Assembly: GCF_954871325.1 (NCBI RefSeq)
Contig: NC_088775.1
Coordinates: forward strand, 1,845,473 to 1,909,472
Reading direction: 5' to 3'
DNA length: 64,000 nucleotides
DNA from: Gordionus sp. m RMFG-2023
Taxonomy: Eukaryota; Nematomorpha; Gordioida; Chordodea; Parachordodidae
Shown here: positions 30,230 to 41,942 of the stretch, piece by piece
Layout of the letters: every line of letters starts with the position of its first letter
Position numbering within the stretch: position 1 is the first letter of the stretch
The notes under the pieces: generated by a model
What the model was told of the DNA's origin: nothing
The model's database searches: none
Seen by the model: the letters and a program-made list of their open reading frames with translations, nothing else
Translations under genes and position numbers: made by a program

Positions 30230-30984
30230 GCAAATGCTAATCTATTAAATTAAAATATAAAATATTTAAATTAATAAACTTTAATCTTATCTTCTCTAGC
30301 AGTAACACGTTATGGTACGTTAATTGCAATATGAAAGAGGAAGTAAAAACAGCTGATTAAAAAATATAAGACTTTTTTGTTAAAAAATTGGATTAAATAT
30401 TAATTTTTCAAATAAACGGATTAATATTAATTTTTCAAATAAATAAAAATAAAAAGTGTTTTTAAAATTGAACGAAGGTAAAATTGAACGCGTTCATCAA
30501 AGAAAAGGAACGCGTTCACGTTTAAAGTTCGTCAAAAAAAAAGGAACGCCGTTCATCACCTTTTTTCAAAAAAACGAACTTCGTTCACGAACGCGTTCAT
30601 TTACAACACTATCTCGGTGACATGTTGGCTTCTAATTAAAAAATTTTTTTAATGATATGGATAATCAAAATGGCGTCCCCATCTGTTTTTTCATTGATGT
30701 ACACTTTTAATGAATGCATCGTCAGTCTAGGTATTATTATATATATCATTGGTGTCACAACCATAAAAAATTATAATTTTTGAAAAAGATAAAAAAATTA
30801 GTAGCATTCATGTATTTATATTCATATACCAGCAAAAGTCGAATTTCCTATCCATTCTCTAAATAAAAATTATTTATATTTTAGAAGAAAAAAAAACATG
30901 TAAACTAAAACAATATTTATAGGATTTTACACTAAAAAAAGAGGGTGGGGGGGGGGGGGAGTTGAATTTCTATAACTAATATAT

Positions 30985-31202
30985 GAGAAACCTGCAGAGG
31001 TACCATTTGTACGGCAAGGATTTTTTTTCCAAAATTTTTTAACGGCCCAACCCGGTCCGGGTTTTATATTTTAAGGCCCGACACGGCTTTTTTAAAAAAA
31101 AAATTTTTTAGGACCAGACCGTGTATAATTTAAAAAATTAAAATATGGCCTGGCCCAGCCCTAAACCCGGACCATGCTTAGGGCCGGGCCTGTAGGTCTC
31201 TG
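30985..31202. mobile_element. GGGCCGGGCC-rich inverted-repeat element, short form, copy 1
   Basis: The ends are GAGAAACCTGCAGAGGTACC and CCGGGCCTGTAGGTCTCTG. Inner GC blocks GGCCCAACCCGGTCCGGG and GGCCTGGCCCAGCCC flank an A/T-rich middle. It is related to the copy at 57119-57304. Confidence 0.6.
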
Positions 31203-31360
31203 CTATGTATTAAAGAAAGAGATAAAATATGTTTAAGGACATATTCTATTCCAAATATTTCCCCTCAGCCATGACTTGGTACCGTTGTTAGCATAGAAAA
31301 TCCCAAACTTTAGGTGCTATCATAAAATGAAATTTGGGATAGTTGATCTAGAGGTTAGTT

Positions 31361-31361
<1 letters not shown>

Positions 31362-31392
<31 letters not shown>

Positions 31393-31412
31393 TCCTTCTT
31401 TCTTTCTTTCTT
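31362..31412. repeat. (CTTT)n microsatellite
   Basis: About 12 units, with one CCTT interruption. Confidence 0.95.
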
Positions 31413-31574
31413 AATTTACAATTATATTCACTTTCCCCCCTTCTTTTTTTTGTAAAGTCCTTTATTAATCCACGGGGAAAGATAAAATATATTTTGTTTT
31501 ATTTAAATATCAATATTTCGAAAAATTTACAAAGCGTCATTACAGGATTTGTAATACTAACAAAGATATTTTTT

Positions 31575-31688
31575 TTATATGTACTTTGATAATAGGAAAG
31601 AAACGTCTTCCAATTTTTTGGCGCGAGCATCAGCTGTATAATCGCAGAATAGTTTTATATCATCTATGGATCTTATGGCGGGGCCTTT
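31575..31688 (-). CDS. Possible exon, unassigned (GPAIRSIDDIKLFCDYT)
   Basis: The acceptor TTTTTAG precedes an open frame reading GPAIRSIDDIKLFCDYTADA, then RAKKLEDVSFLLSKYI, with a stop at 31575 or an internal donor AAA|GTACAT at about 31583. The composition is strongly protein-like. SIDDIKLFC could correspond to the SL-x-x-FC-x-W segment of the ADAMTS catalytic domain, and strand and position between prodomain and disintegrin exons would fit, but the match is only a few residues. It may instead be the last exon of an unrelated gene. Confidence 0.35.
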   Translation of the reverse strand, partial: KGPAIRSIDDIKLFCDYTADARAKKLEDVSFLLSKYI

Positions 31689-31734
31689 CTAAAAATAAAA
31701 AATAAATTGTATGAATAAACATTATTTTTTTTTG

Positions 31735-31891
31735 TACGAAAGATCTGATTTGACTGGAATTGCATTCCTAATGCGAGGTTTTGATTCGTTCCCCAACAAA
31801 TCTAAGAATTTATTTCTCTGATATCTGACTTTACCGAACATGTATTCCCTACCCCCATTCCCGCCGGAATATTTAAGAAATACCTGCTCTA
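31735..31891 (-). CDS. Possible exon, unassigned (YSGGNGGREYMFGKVRYQ)
   Basis: After a possible acceptor ATCTTAG there is an open frame reading VFLKYSGGNGGREYMFGKVR, then YQRNKFLDLLGNESKPRIRN and AIPVKSDLS, with a possible donor TTTC|GTACAA. It is protein-like in composition and only 47 bp from the candidate exon at 31575-31688, but the phases of the two do not match directly. I do not recognise the family. Confidence 0.28.
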
Positions 31892-32188
31892 AGATTTTTT
31901 AGAAAATTTTGTCATAACTTAATATTATATTTGTAGTAGTGCTTTCATAAGTTTTTTTATATAAAAGTTATAAATTGAACTCAAAAGTTTTCGATAAAAA
32001 TTGTTTGAAATAGGATTTATTGAAATCTTTTTAAAAAAATTTAGAAACAATTTACGTAATCTTGGATTCCTTTGAGAACAAAATAGGCCTCGTTTTCAAA
32101 TGATGCGTCCCGCAAAATGTGATCAACCTTTTTGTTATAAAAATTATTTTATATTTATAAATAATCGATAAATAAACAAAACCGAAAT

Positions 32189-32294
32189 CTCTTCTCTTCA
32201 TCTTCTCTTCTCTTCTCTTCTCTTCTCTTCTCTTCTCTTCTCTTCTCTTCTCTTCTCTTCTATTCTCTTCTCTTCTCTTCTCTTCTCTTCTCTT
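32189..32294. repeat. (TTCTC)n microsatellite
   Basis: About 20 units of TTCTC with two interruptions. The REEK-type frames through it are artefacts. Confidence 0.97.
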
Positions 32295-33074
32295 ATTAAA
32301 CATTTTAAATTAAATGAAATTTGTTTTTGCAGTGTTAATATCATGGGAATGTAAATTAAAAAAAATTTTTGATTAGGGTTTTTTGAGGCAACACGCAACA
32401 TATAAAAAAGTACGATTTAATGGGTAACCCATCTTATATAAATATCAAATTAGTTATACTTGAGCAGCAATTGAGATTAATTCATTTTGTGTCAGAGTCA
32501 TATTTGCAGGAACTATATAGAACATACCTTCTATATAGTACGGACCTTTAAAATTAGTATTTGTATCTGTAGTTTTTGCTTTTTTGACTAATTTGCTGGC
32601 TAATAATGTATATTAATTTATACCGCAAATTAATTTGATTATTTTTAGGTGAGAAAATATATATTTCATTATCTGCCATGGGGGTTAAATGATCCTTTTC
32701 AAATGAATCTAGATGCAGTTATATGGCCTAAAAAATAGATTTCGATACAGATCCATCGTCTAAAAAAAAATGTCAATTTAGATACTATTTTACAAATGTA
32801 TCTGCACTTCGATACATTTCTTTTCTTACAAATGTTTTTAGAAGTATACACTGCTTTTCCAATTGAACGGATACCATTTTATTTTAGCAATCAATCTGTC
32901 AATTCTAAAACTAATTCAGTAAACCTCTATATATTTGAAAGAGGGATAAATTATCAATGTTTTCTGCAAATTTCATCAAATCCTAACAACTGAGTCTAAA
33001 GTTAGACAAACAAAAATGATTAAAATGTCACATCTCCTAAACCTGTGTTCCGTTCAACTTAAAGTTATTTTTTT

Positions 33075-33437
33075 TAACGAGTTCGGGTCGGGTCGGGCCG
33101 GGCCTAATATTTTTTGAAAAAATTTGGGCCTGGTCTGTCGGGCCTTGGAAATTTTTTTAAAATATATTCTAAACTTATCAATTTTATATTGAATTTTTTA
33201 TGTAAAATAAAAATATATGATTTTATTTATAGAAACTTGATGCCATAATATAACTTTTATTTTAAATAATTATAAAAAATTAATTTTCTATTTTTAAATA
33301 AATTCGATCCAAGTCGGGCCGGTAATTTTTTTTAAAAAAAATTCGGGTTCGGACCGGACCGGGCCGGCAAAACTCTTTTAAAAAATTCGGGGCCGGGCCG
33401 GGTTTGAAAAATTAGGACCCGATGCAGATCACTAATT
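33075..33437. mobile_element. GGGCCGGGCC-rich inverted-repeat element, long form, copy 2
   Basis: It shares with 9253-9641 the blocks GTCGGGCCGGGCCTAATATT, ATGTAAAATAAAAATATATG, TTTTATTTATAGAAACTTGA and the end GATGCAGATCACTAA. It is noncoding. Confidence 0.68.
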
Positions 33438-33514
33438 CAATTAGAGACAATATTAGCTTTATTTTTTTGAATATAATAGTGAAATAAATCTATAATATTA
33501 GTTTTATAATATAT

Positions 33515-34520
33515 TTTTTTAAAATTCATTGTCATTCTATAATTAATGGTTACAGAGTCATGTCCTGATTCATATTCAATGCATTCAATTTTTTTAAATA
33601 TTTTTTAATCAATTCTCCTATTGCTGAAGTCTTTAAATTTCTGTGTTTTAGTATGAATATTAACCCAAAGCTACCTATATATTTCTGAAGACGAAATGGA
33701 ACGATTGTTAGTAAAATGTCACTTCTCTTTAAAGGCCAAGTTGTTCAAAACTCATTGCACCAGCACTTGGATCCAAAAACCTGATTGTTTTTTATGGGTA
33801 TTACTGCTCTCCACATATTTTGCTGTCAAATATACCGTTCTTATTAAATTTATGATAACGCCTGAAATACTTTGATCATCACCACATTTATCGCCTTTTT
33901 TATATATAACAACTTTGTTAACTTGCTATTTGCTATGTATTTTAAATAAAACTTTATATTTTTGTTTATCAAAAGCTATTAAAACCTATATGTTGTTGTT
34001 TAATTTTATTTTTCTCTATATATTTAATTTGTCAGGCATTGTAGCCATAAATGTTCATAGGCTGCCCATTCCACTCGATAATATCTAACACTGCGATAAC
34101 TAGCTTCTTCCTTATGAATCCCTAATTATTCTTTTTCCATAAGCATTTTAGATTTATAAAATAACAATTCTTGTAAAAATTGACGATCATACAGAGGGAT
34201 TATTACATACATAAGTAGATTGATGAATCAAAGTTTCAACTATTAGGGCATTACTAGCCTTTACAATCTCAGTGGGTTTTTTTCAAATTTATTAGGAGTC
34301 TAGAGCCCCTATGCTGCGTTTTCCCTCCCCTAGTGCCTGATTAGTGCCTATTCAACTCTCATCCTTACAAAATATTTATCATCAAATTTAGCATAATTAA
34401 TTTTATATTCACAAATTAGTACAGTCTTTTATAAATGTTACTGAGAGCTTAGCAAATACAGCGATGATTCCTCAAAGTACATATTCATACCCATCATTTG
34501 CTCCACCTTAACTACACCTG
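33515..34520 (-). repeat. Unclassified interspersed repeat, copy 1
   Basis: 33515-33900 matches 36858-37240, and 33950-34440 matches 38650-39110, in the same orientation. Conserved blocks include GTCCTGATTCATATT, CACTTCTCTTTAA-GGC, TTGGATCCAAAA-CCTGATT, and TCTAGAGCCCCTATGCT. The minus strand carries broken peptide stretches such as AAYLITKYVESSNFPKKDNQ in the second copy, so a decayed transposon protein is likely. The family was not identified. Confidence 0.5.
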
Positions 34521-34889
34521 GTGATTTGGCTAAAAACTTTTTTGAAGACGTTGGCCGCCTAATCAGAAAATATTTTGGGGAGCCTCGCGAAGGTTTTTAC
34601 TTAAGGCAGAGGATCGCAATAGCCATTCTTAAGGCTAATTATGTTTGTTTTATTAATTCGATTTCTCCTGATGATTAGATGAAGGAGGTTTTGAATAATT
34701 TCTGCTGCTTTTGCTTTTATTTGTTTATTTAGTGTTATGCCTCAACAATATTGTCCTTTTGTTATTATGAATTTTTTTTTTCGTAATTGTTTAATAATTA
34801 TATATTTTTCAATGATGATTTATATAAACTATTAATTTTTAGAATAATACTAAAATTATTTTAATACTTTCAAATCTTATATATCTTGC

Positions 34890-35423
34890 TATATATAATG
34901 GAAATAATCAATTTTAAAGATTGTTCGATTTCGAGACCCTTCCATATACTTCTTTATAATAACACGTTAATAGATAAAAATTTATGCAAAAACTCAATAT
35001 TAGTGTGTTCTTTCCATATTTTAAGATAGGTTTATAAGTTGTCTCTATGCTTGTTGGACTTATTTATGATACATATTCCTGTTTGTTTTACCTAGGCTTA
35101 ACACCTTAATTAAAATAACCTTTTTTGGGTTGTTTTAATCGTTTTGTTGTTTTCGTTTTCTTGTTTTTTATACTTATTCCGTGTTTTGTTTTTTATATTG
35201 TTTTTTTAAACTTATTTTTAGGCTGTTTAGTTTAAGCTAAATTATCGGGCTAAAAAACCGACTATTCAATTTAATAGTTCTTTTAATTAATTTTTATGGT
35301 ACGATATTTTCCAAAAATGATATACCCGAATTTAAATGTTTTTTGTTTTAAAATTTGCGCTTAATCTTATATAAAAAATAGCAAATAATTTATATAAATT
35401 CATATTATATTTTTGTATAACTC
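34890..35423. repeat. Repeat unit shared with 41555-41940
   Basis: Both copies contain CAATATTAGTGTGTTCTT, GATAGGTTTATA-GTTGTCTCT, GCTTGTTGGA-TTATTT and a TTTTGGGTTGTTTT block, and end at a CATATTATATTTT-GTA stretch. Here the unit runs directly into the LINE fragment; in the other copy it runs into an ADAMTS prodomain exon. Confidence 0.6.
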
Positions 35424-36745
35424 CCTCGGCTATTGTGAAGCCTGCTGAAGTACCTGTTGTGCTACGGACCATTGTTATATGGCCCATCCTGTATTATTCT
35501 TATATATTTTTTGGGAACCTTTTTCTGGCGTAGCGCCCATCAGATAAGTTTTCTTGGGATTCTATCGAAGGCCTTTTTTAGATCGAGAAAGACCATGTGT
35601 AGCTTTTTGCTCTTTTCCCTGTATTTTTCACTCATTTGCCTAATTGCGTGGATTGCATCATTTGTTGATCTTCCAGGCATAAAGCCACCTATTTCGATTA
35701 TATCTCTTAATCTTTTTTCCATTATTTTTTCGTAGAGTTTAAGACAATGTGACATTGGTTTTTTGCCCCTGTAATTTTGACAATTGTGTGGATCCCATTT
35801 ATTTTTGAAGATAGGAACTTGATAGCTTTGCCTCCATTTTTGGAGAACCTCTTCACTTCCAAGTATTTTACAGATTTGTGAGGAGATGTATTCCATCATC
35901 TCCTAGTGCTTTTAGGCTTTCTATTGGAATATGATCTGGATCCCTAGCTTTGTTGTTTTTCACATGCTTGAGGCATGTTATAATTTCTTGTTTTGTTATT
36001 GGTTGTACAAGGTTTTGACATAAGTGTTCATCTAGATGTAGTATGTGGGGATTAAAGTTGAGAAGCTTCTAAAAATATACTTTCCATCTATTCATTATTT
36101 CTTTTTCCTTTATTATCAATTTCCCATCTTTGTTTTTGATTACTTTCGGAGCTCCGTTTATATCCTTAAAATTATTTTCTCGCTGTTTGGCTAATCTGTA
36201 TATTTTATTTTGCCATTCTTTATGTAGTTCTTCATACAGCCACCACCTTTGTAGCCATTCTCTTGGATATTTTGTATCATGTCTTGTCATCTGGGTTTTT
36301 GGATTTGTACCATATTTTATAAAGGGCTTTTTTCTCTCTATTATCTAAATGAAAGGTCTGTCAACATTTTCTCACTGACTTGTGAGGAATCTATTGTTTC
36401 AATGTTTGCATCGATTGCAAAGGCATCTGTCATTGTTTTTAATTTACCCCATTTGATGCGGTTCCAGTTTTATCTTATTTTGAGTAGATTTATTTATGAT
36501 GTGTAAATCCATGACTAGTAGTTTGTGTTGCATGGCTATATCTTCTTCTGGTGACTTTGCAGTCTATTTACATCTTTTAATCTTCTACGAGAGATTATTA
36601 TGTAAAATCTGTGTTTTTCTTGTACCACTTTCATATGTTATTAAATTACTGTCTTTTTTCCTATAGTAGGTGTTGGTTAAGGCAAGGTCAAAGGCTTGCG
36701 CAAATTTCAGTACATGCTCTTATCCTTTCTCCGTATCCAAAACCA
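35424..36745 (-). mobile_element. RTE-type LINE fragment, cut at both ends
   Basis: It covers the late endonuclease through mid reverse transcriptase only. Recognisable parts are GYMFGRS-type FMPGRSTNDAIHAIRQMSEK near 35650-35700, LHMVFLDLKKAFDRIPRKL near 35545-35600, and an end at GTSAGFTIAE (35424). The active-site and C-terminal parts are absent, which is not the usual 5' truncation of a LINE, so later deletion or recombination is likely. Reading frames are broken. Confidence 0.82.
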
Positions 36746-36789
36746 TGTTATAGACAATATTTTCGTTATTTTATATATAATATTAAAAG

Positions 36790-36790
<1 letters not shown>

Positions 36791-36830
<40 letters not shown>

Positions 36831-36862
36831 TTTCTTTCTTTCTTTCATTCTTTCATTCATTT
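36791..36862. repeat. (CTTT)n microsatellite
   Basis: About 16 units with interruptions (TTTTC, CATT). Confidence 0.95.
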
Positions 36863-37240
36863 TATAATATATTTTTTTAAATTCATCGTCATTTCTAAAA
36901 TTAATGCTGGCAAAGTCTTGTCCTGATTCATATTATAAATTTTTTTAATAGTTTTAATCAATTTTCTTTTTGTTGAGGTCTTTAATTGACTCGATTTATC
37001 GTATGAATATTACCTAAGCGACCTACATCTTTTCTGAAGAAGAAGTAGAACTAGGGATTGTTTGTAAAATGCCACTTCTCTTTAAGGGCATGATTGTTCA
37101 AAATCCTTTGCACCAACTTGGATCCAAAACCTGATTATCTTTTTTAGGGAAGTTACTGCTTTCCACATATTTTGTTATTAAATATGCCGCTTTTACTTCT
37201 GAATTTATTATAACACTTCTAATATTTTGAACATCACCAA
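36863..37240 (-). repeat. Unclassified interspersed repeat, copy 2, left part
   Basis: It is similar to 33515-33900 in the same orientation. The minus strand reads QVGDVQNIRSVIINSEVKAA, then YLITKYVESSNFPKKDNQVL, a decayed protein with no recognised family. Confidence 0.5.
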
Positions 37241-37859
37241 CTTGTAAAATGACCATTTCTTGTATTATATGCTCGCTTGATATTGAGGATTCATTAAATA
37301 AACAGCATTGTGATCACATCTATTATTTTAAACCATTTTTTTCTATTTTTTAAATCTTCAGTTTTTTTAAGTATTTGATCAGGTTCAATACACATTAGGT
37401 CAATTGGCAGACTTCCCAACCTAGCGCTTATTTGTTTATGACCAATTCCGATATTCTATTTCCTGTTATATCCAAAGATATCTCAAGTTAAAGAAAGTAC
37501 GTTGTGACTATCGGGCCAAATTATTTCGACCTTTAGAGACCCGTATCTCAGCCTCTGTTTAGAGCTAAAAATTAAAATTTTGTCTTATAATTAGTTATGA
37601 TATATTTAAACTGTAGTAAAATTTAGAAAACCGGAGGGGTGCCTTATGTAGTAGATTTGTGGCGGAATTCATCTTATACAAAATATATAATTATATGTTT
37701 ATAAGCGGGGTTATCTAGTGTGTCAGTTCTTAATTCAGATATCATTAACCAATCTGAAGAAAAAGAAATTTAAAATATGTTTGAAAAAAAAGAAGAAAAA
37801 ACGATATAAATAGATATGCTCACAATGCTGCCTATTTAATAATAAGAGGAGCTATTAAT

Positions 37860-38120
37860 AGGGAATTTAATGACGTATGTGATATAATACAAGAATTGGG
37901 CATTTTACAAGGTGATGATGATCAAAATATTACAAATGATATCATGAATTTCAGAAGTAAAATGGGCATGTTTAATAGAAAATTATGTGGAAAGCAGAAC
38001 TTCCATAAGAAACAATCAGATTCAGGTCTCAAGTGTGTAGAATGAGCTTGCTTTGCTCACCATGTCCATTAATAAAAATGGCATTTTACTAACTATTCCT
38101 GGAATTAGTCGATTGTATTA
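37860..38120 (+). repeat. Unclassified interspersed repeat, inverted third copy
   Basis: On the plus strand GDDDQNITNDIMNFRSKMGM and KLCGKQNFHKKQSDSG resemble the minus-strand peptide of 36863-37240 (QVGDVQNIRSVIINSEVKAA; KYVESSNFPKKDNQ). This is thus a third copy in the opposite orientation, between the two parts of copy 2. Confidence 0.4.
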
Positions 38121-38649
38121 ATATTCTTACTAAAACAGAAATCTATTAAAAATCTCTACAACAGGAAAATTGATTAGAAATTATTAAAGAAAATGATAAT
38201 AAATATGAATCAAAACAAGACTCTGCCACGGATAAGGAAACCTTAGTCCATGAATGACAAAGAATTTGATTAATATTATTAAAATTAATATTAAAGATTT
38301 ATTTTACACCTATAATACAAAATAAAGTTAATATTGTCTTAAACTTCAATGACCGATTCATATTTGACCAGTCAAATGCACAATCCTGTTTATATAAGTA
38401 ATAATTGTTAGATTTTACATGTAAAACATTCTCTAAATTTTTTTGTCATCTGTTGCGTTAAATAAAATTTGTCTGGTTTGGTTTTGTAATGAAATAAACT
38501 TGGATATAATATTTTTAAATATACAAATAGGTAAAATCAAATTACATTTAAATTTATCTAAAAAAGGTAAATAAAGGCAGAGATATCTAAAAAGGTATCC
38601 AGATACAGATACCGGATTTCGTATATAGCAACTCTGTTATCTTCTATAG

Positions 38650-39110
38650 CTATGTAATTTAATTAAAACGTTACATTTTGTTTATTAAAAGCTATGATGA
38701 AATGAAAACGCATATGTTGTTGTTTAACTTTTTTTCTCTATATTTGTAGTTAGTCAGACTTTGTAGGCGTAAAAGTCATATGATGTCATTCCATTCGATA
38801 ATAATTTCACTGCAGTAACTCTTTCCCTCTTTATAGCTTTATCCCTAATTATTCTTTTCCTTATATATTTTACATTTTGAAATATCCACTTATAAACATT
38901 GACGATGATCAATCAAAGCCTCAACATTTGAGGTTTGCCTTTTCAATCTCAGTGTGTTTTTCAAATTCTAGAGCCCCTATGCTCCCCCTCCCTTCCCCTA
39001 ATGTTACTACGGCCTATTCAATTCTCATATTACAAATTATAAATTTCTTTATAATCATAATTTTTTTTAAATCAAATTTAGCATAATTAGTTTAAATTCA
39101 CAACATTCAT
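38650..39110 (-). repeat. Unclassified interspersed repeat, copy 2, right part
   Basis: It matches 33950-34440 (CATATGTTGTTGTTTAA, CATTCCA-TCGATAAT, CCCTAATTATTCTTT, TCTAGAGCCCCTATGCT). It is separated from the left part at 36863-37240 by 1.4 kb. Confidence 0.5.
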
Positions 39111-39114
39111 AGTC

Positions 39115-41264
39115 AGTAGCGTCACCAGGGCGGGAAGAGGAAAGGAAGCGCCCAGGCTAGAGCCCTCATAAAAATTTGAATATCTCATTAAAACGAAAAT
39201 TTTTTTTATTTTAAATGACTCCCTAATATCCTTCTGAACTAAAAATAAATTTTTTGATAGCCCCCCCTGAACGATATTTTTAAAAATTCTATTAAGTATT
39301 ATATATATATATATATTTGATTTTTATTATTTATATATTAATAAGACTATCTAAATTTTTTATTATAAGAGTGCTATTTTAATTATTAGATTGGATTAAT
39401 AATACATATAAATTATATTTTTGCCATGTCAGCTTGCAATCAAATTCTGTGTTAAAAATGGAATATCAATATCACTCATAATGTCTAAATATCAATTTTG
39501 CCTTAACAGTTGAAGCTTAATTTGATTTTTATTATTTAATTTATTTTATAACCCTAATTAAATAAATATAATTCAGCTTTTACAATCTTAGGGGGCTAAA
39601 CTAAAAAAAATTTAATAGTGCGGGCCTTTAGCCCGCTTTTGCCCGGTCTTCAGCCGAGTTTTATATTAATAAATTATACTTTTTTAATTGAAATTTACAA
39701 ACTCTGAACACATAATTCTTAGCAACCTCCATTGACAAAAGATCATGAAACTAATATAACCTTGTGTTACCACTTTGGACAATGATTTATAGAGTGTATT
39801 AATAAGGAAAAATTTGTCGGCCTTGCGAAAATAAAAAAATCTTTAGAAGAAATAATTATGCAAATATATTGAAGCCATGAGTTATTAACATGATAAGGAT
39901 TCTATGTTAAAAATGAATCCGTTATTGAGAAAATAAGAACCAGAGTGATAAAGCAATTAAAATTTTATATATTATTATTATGGTACCACCTCTAGCTGGA
40001 ATATTATGTCTTAAAATAATGGTAGTTTGTAATAATATCAAAAATATACTCGTATTAAAAATTTAACTCGAAATATTTTACAAGGAACGAAAAAATAGCT
40101 TTCCTAAAAACACATAAAAAAGAGAAGGAAAAAAAATCTAATAAGATTATATCTATTGTGGGATAAAGATATTTATTAACACTATTTTTTTTAAATAAAT
40201 AGATGGCGTTAAAGAATTGAAAGCAAATTGTTACTTATATTTATTATTAAAAGCATTCATTAGTAAAGTTTATTAAAATATTAACTGTAATATATTTTAT
40301 AACTATCAAATATCTGTAAAAGTGGCATTTTACCTAATATTTTGTAAACTCTATGTAATAGAGGAGAATCAACTATATGTCTACTTACTTTTTATAAAAA
40401 GTTCTTATACTTGTTTGAACGATGGAAATATATTTAGGAAGAGTCTGGTAATTAAATTATTCCGATATTGTTTGCATCGTGATAGTCCTGGTTATGACTG
40501 TAAATTAACCAGCATCTATTATTTGTGTAGCTATGTAATTTAAGAAGATTATTACTCCGGCTGCTGAGGGCGTTTGATTACACAATTTAGATGAGCAACA
40601 ATGGTTAACTGTCTAATCGTTTTATATATCATCAAAAATGAAAAATAATCTTTTAGAAATTTAATGTCTCACAATAATTTTCTCGATTAATTATCTAGCT
40701 TTTATAATGTCATAGGTTTAACCACTATATAGTTTTATGATTCGGATTAGTGGTTTATATCCTCTTTTTCAAGAATTATTGATTTGGTTAAGGGTACAAA
40801 TTTAGTCAATTCTATAAAACATTGTCTAAAATGTTAACACAATCTATATTAGTCCTTTGTCAATGTATGTTGCTAAGAATTGTATTGACTTGTATGGTCT
40901 TTAAAAACCATTATCAATTGAAGTTAACCTTTTTTATATGACTTGTGATTCTTTAGACAAATTTTTTTTTTATATATCGGCAATCAAAAATATTTAATAG
41001 TGTAAAAAATGGATGAACATTTTGTATTATAAAATATTAACTTTAGAAATGTCTTGTATTATCTTACTTTCATTTTCTGTATTGCATAATAAATGACAAA
41101 ATACGAAATTCAGAATAACTGATTAGAGTTTGCTAATTTCAATTTAAAAAAATATTTAAAACTCTGTCGAAGGCCTTCAAAATAGGGAGGTATCGGGGCG
41201 AAGCCTCCCATAAAAACTCTTTTAGTTGAGCCCCCTGAGGTTTATTAAGGTTAATGATTAGTGT
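39115..41264. other. AT-rich DNA with transposon ends, no gene supported
   Basis: 39118 begins CAGTAGCGTCACCAGGGCGG, like the left end of CAGTGGCGTAGC-type hAT elements, with GCCCCCCCTGA near 39260, but no right end was found. 41165-41240 has similar GGGGCGAAGCCTCCCATAAA and GCCCCCTGAGG text. The rest is AT-rich without supported exons. Confidence 0.35.
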
Positions 41265-41433
41265 TGTTAAACCATCTAACTTTGGACAGTTCTAAAACGG
41301 CTTAACAAGTTTTTAGTCTAAAAAAAATAGTTTCTATCATTAAGTGGAGGCTAAACCTAGACGTTTAAGTCAATTTTTTAGGGGATAATGCTATATTAGA
41401 GTTGGTCAAAGTTAGGTGATATAACATCACTGC
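41265..41433. mobile_element. Variant palindromic MITE
   Basis: It starts TAGTGTTGTTAAACCATCTAAC and ends TATAACATCACTGCTA. The interior resembles the copy at 12040-12176 more than the main family. Confidence 0.55.
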
Positions 41434-41942
41434 TAGTGATGCCCTTGAGTTCTTTTATGAATGTGACTAAGTTTAATTTTAAAATATAGAATTCTAATAA
41501 TTAATTATCTATAGATGACTCAATAATAAGGTTTTCAAATAAATTTGACAATTGGTCAATTTAGAGACCCTTCAAAATATTCTTTAAAACACATGCACAA
41601 ATGAAAGTGTATTTATTAATAATTTTTGCAATAACCCAATATTAGTGTGTTCTTCTATATTTTAGGATAGGTTTATAGGTTGTCTCTGCGCTTGTTGGAT
41701 TTATTTTTGATACTTATTACTCTTTGTTTAGCATATTTTAAACAACTTAGATCCTATTTTGGGTTGTTTTTGGTGTTATATGGCATTGTTTTTTTTCCAT
41801 TTTTTTGTTCGCTTTGTTTTTTTTAAATTTTTTTTCACTTATTGTTTATTTTTTTTTTTCGTTTATTGCGTGTTTTTAATTTTATTTTGTAGAAAACAAT
41901 AAGCAAATAATTAACATAAATCCATATTATATTTTAGTAAAC

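Larger units (their letters stand above)
29010..30611 (-). mobile_element. hAT transposon, internally deleted, with perfect 8-bp target duplication
   Basis: The ends are TAGCGCTGTAAACAT and, reverse-complemented, TAGTGTTGTAAATGAACGCG. TCTCGGTG occurs at both 29002-29009 and 30612-30619, a perfect 8-bp target duplication of hAT type. Subterminal arrays of GAACGCGTTCA palindromes lie at 29037-29160 and 30470-30600, as expected for transposase-binding sites. It encodes a BED zinc finger and a hAT C-terminal dimerisation domain, but the 1.6-kb length leaves no room for the full DDE core, so it is non-autonomous. Confidence 0.93.
28826..30768. mobile_element. Inverted-repeat MITE (ACCTAGACTGACG family), copy 1, split by a hAT
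   Basis: The outer ends GTCACAACCAATGACAAAATA and TCATTGGTGTCACAACC, and the inner ends TACCTAGAATGACGACG and ATCGTCAGTCTAGGTA, form an inverted repeat. AAATCAGCCGGACCCGCCAT pairs with the AATGGCGTCCCCATCTG block. Without the nested hAT (29010-30611) the MITE is about 340 bp. A second copy lies at 56232-56548. Confidence 0.7.

Noticed and set aside
32840-33000. Minus-strand DLMKFAENIDNLSLFQIYR, slightly like the ADAMTS catalytic start
   Set aside because: The match is a handful of residues, the splice phases are unclear, and it is near a repeat fragment.
40440-40545. Minus-strand HNQDYHDANN after an acceptor-like ACAG, slightly like HHDTAVL of ADAMTS
   Set aside because: The frame stops after about 15 codons and no donor is present.
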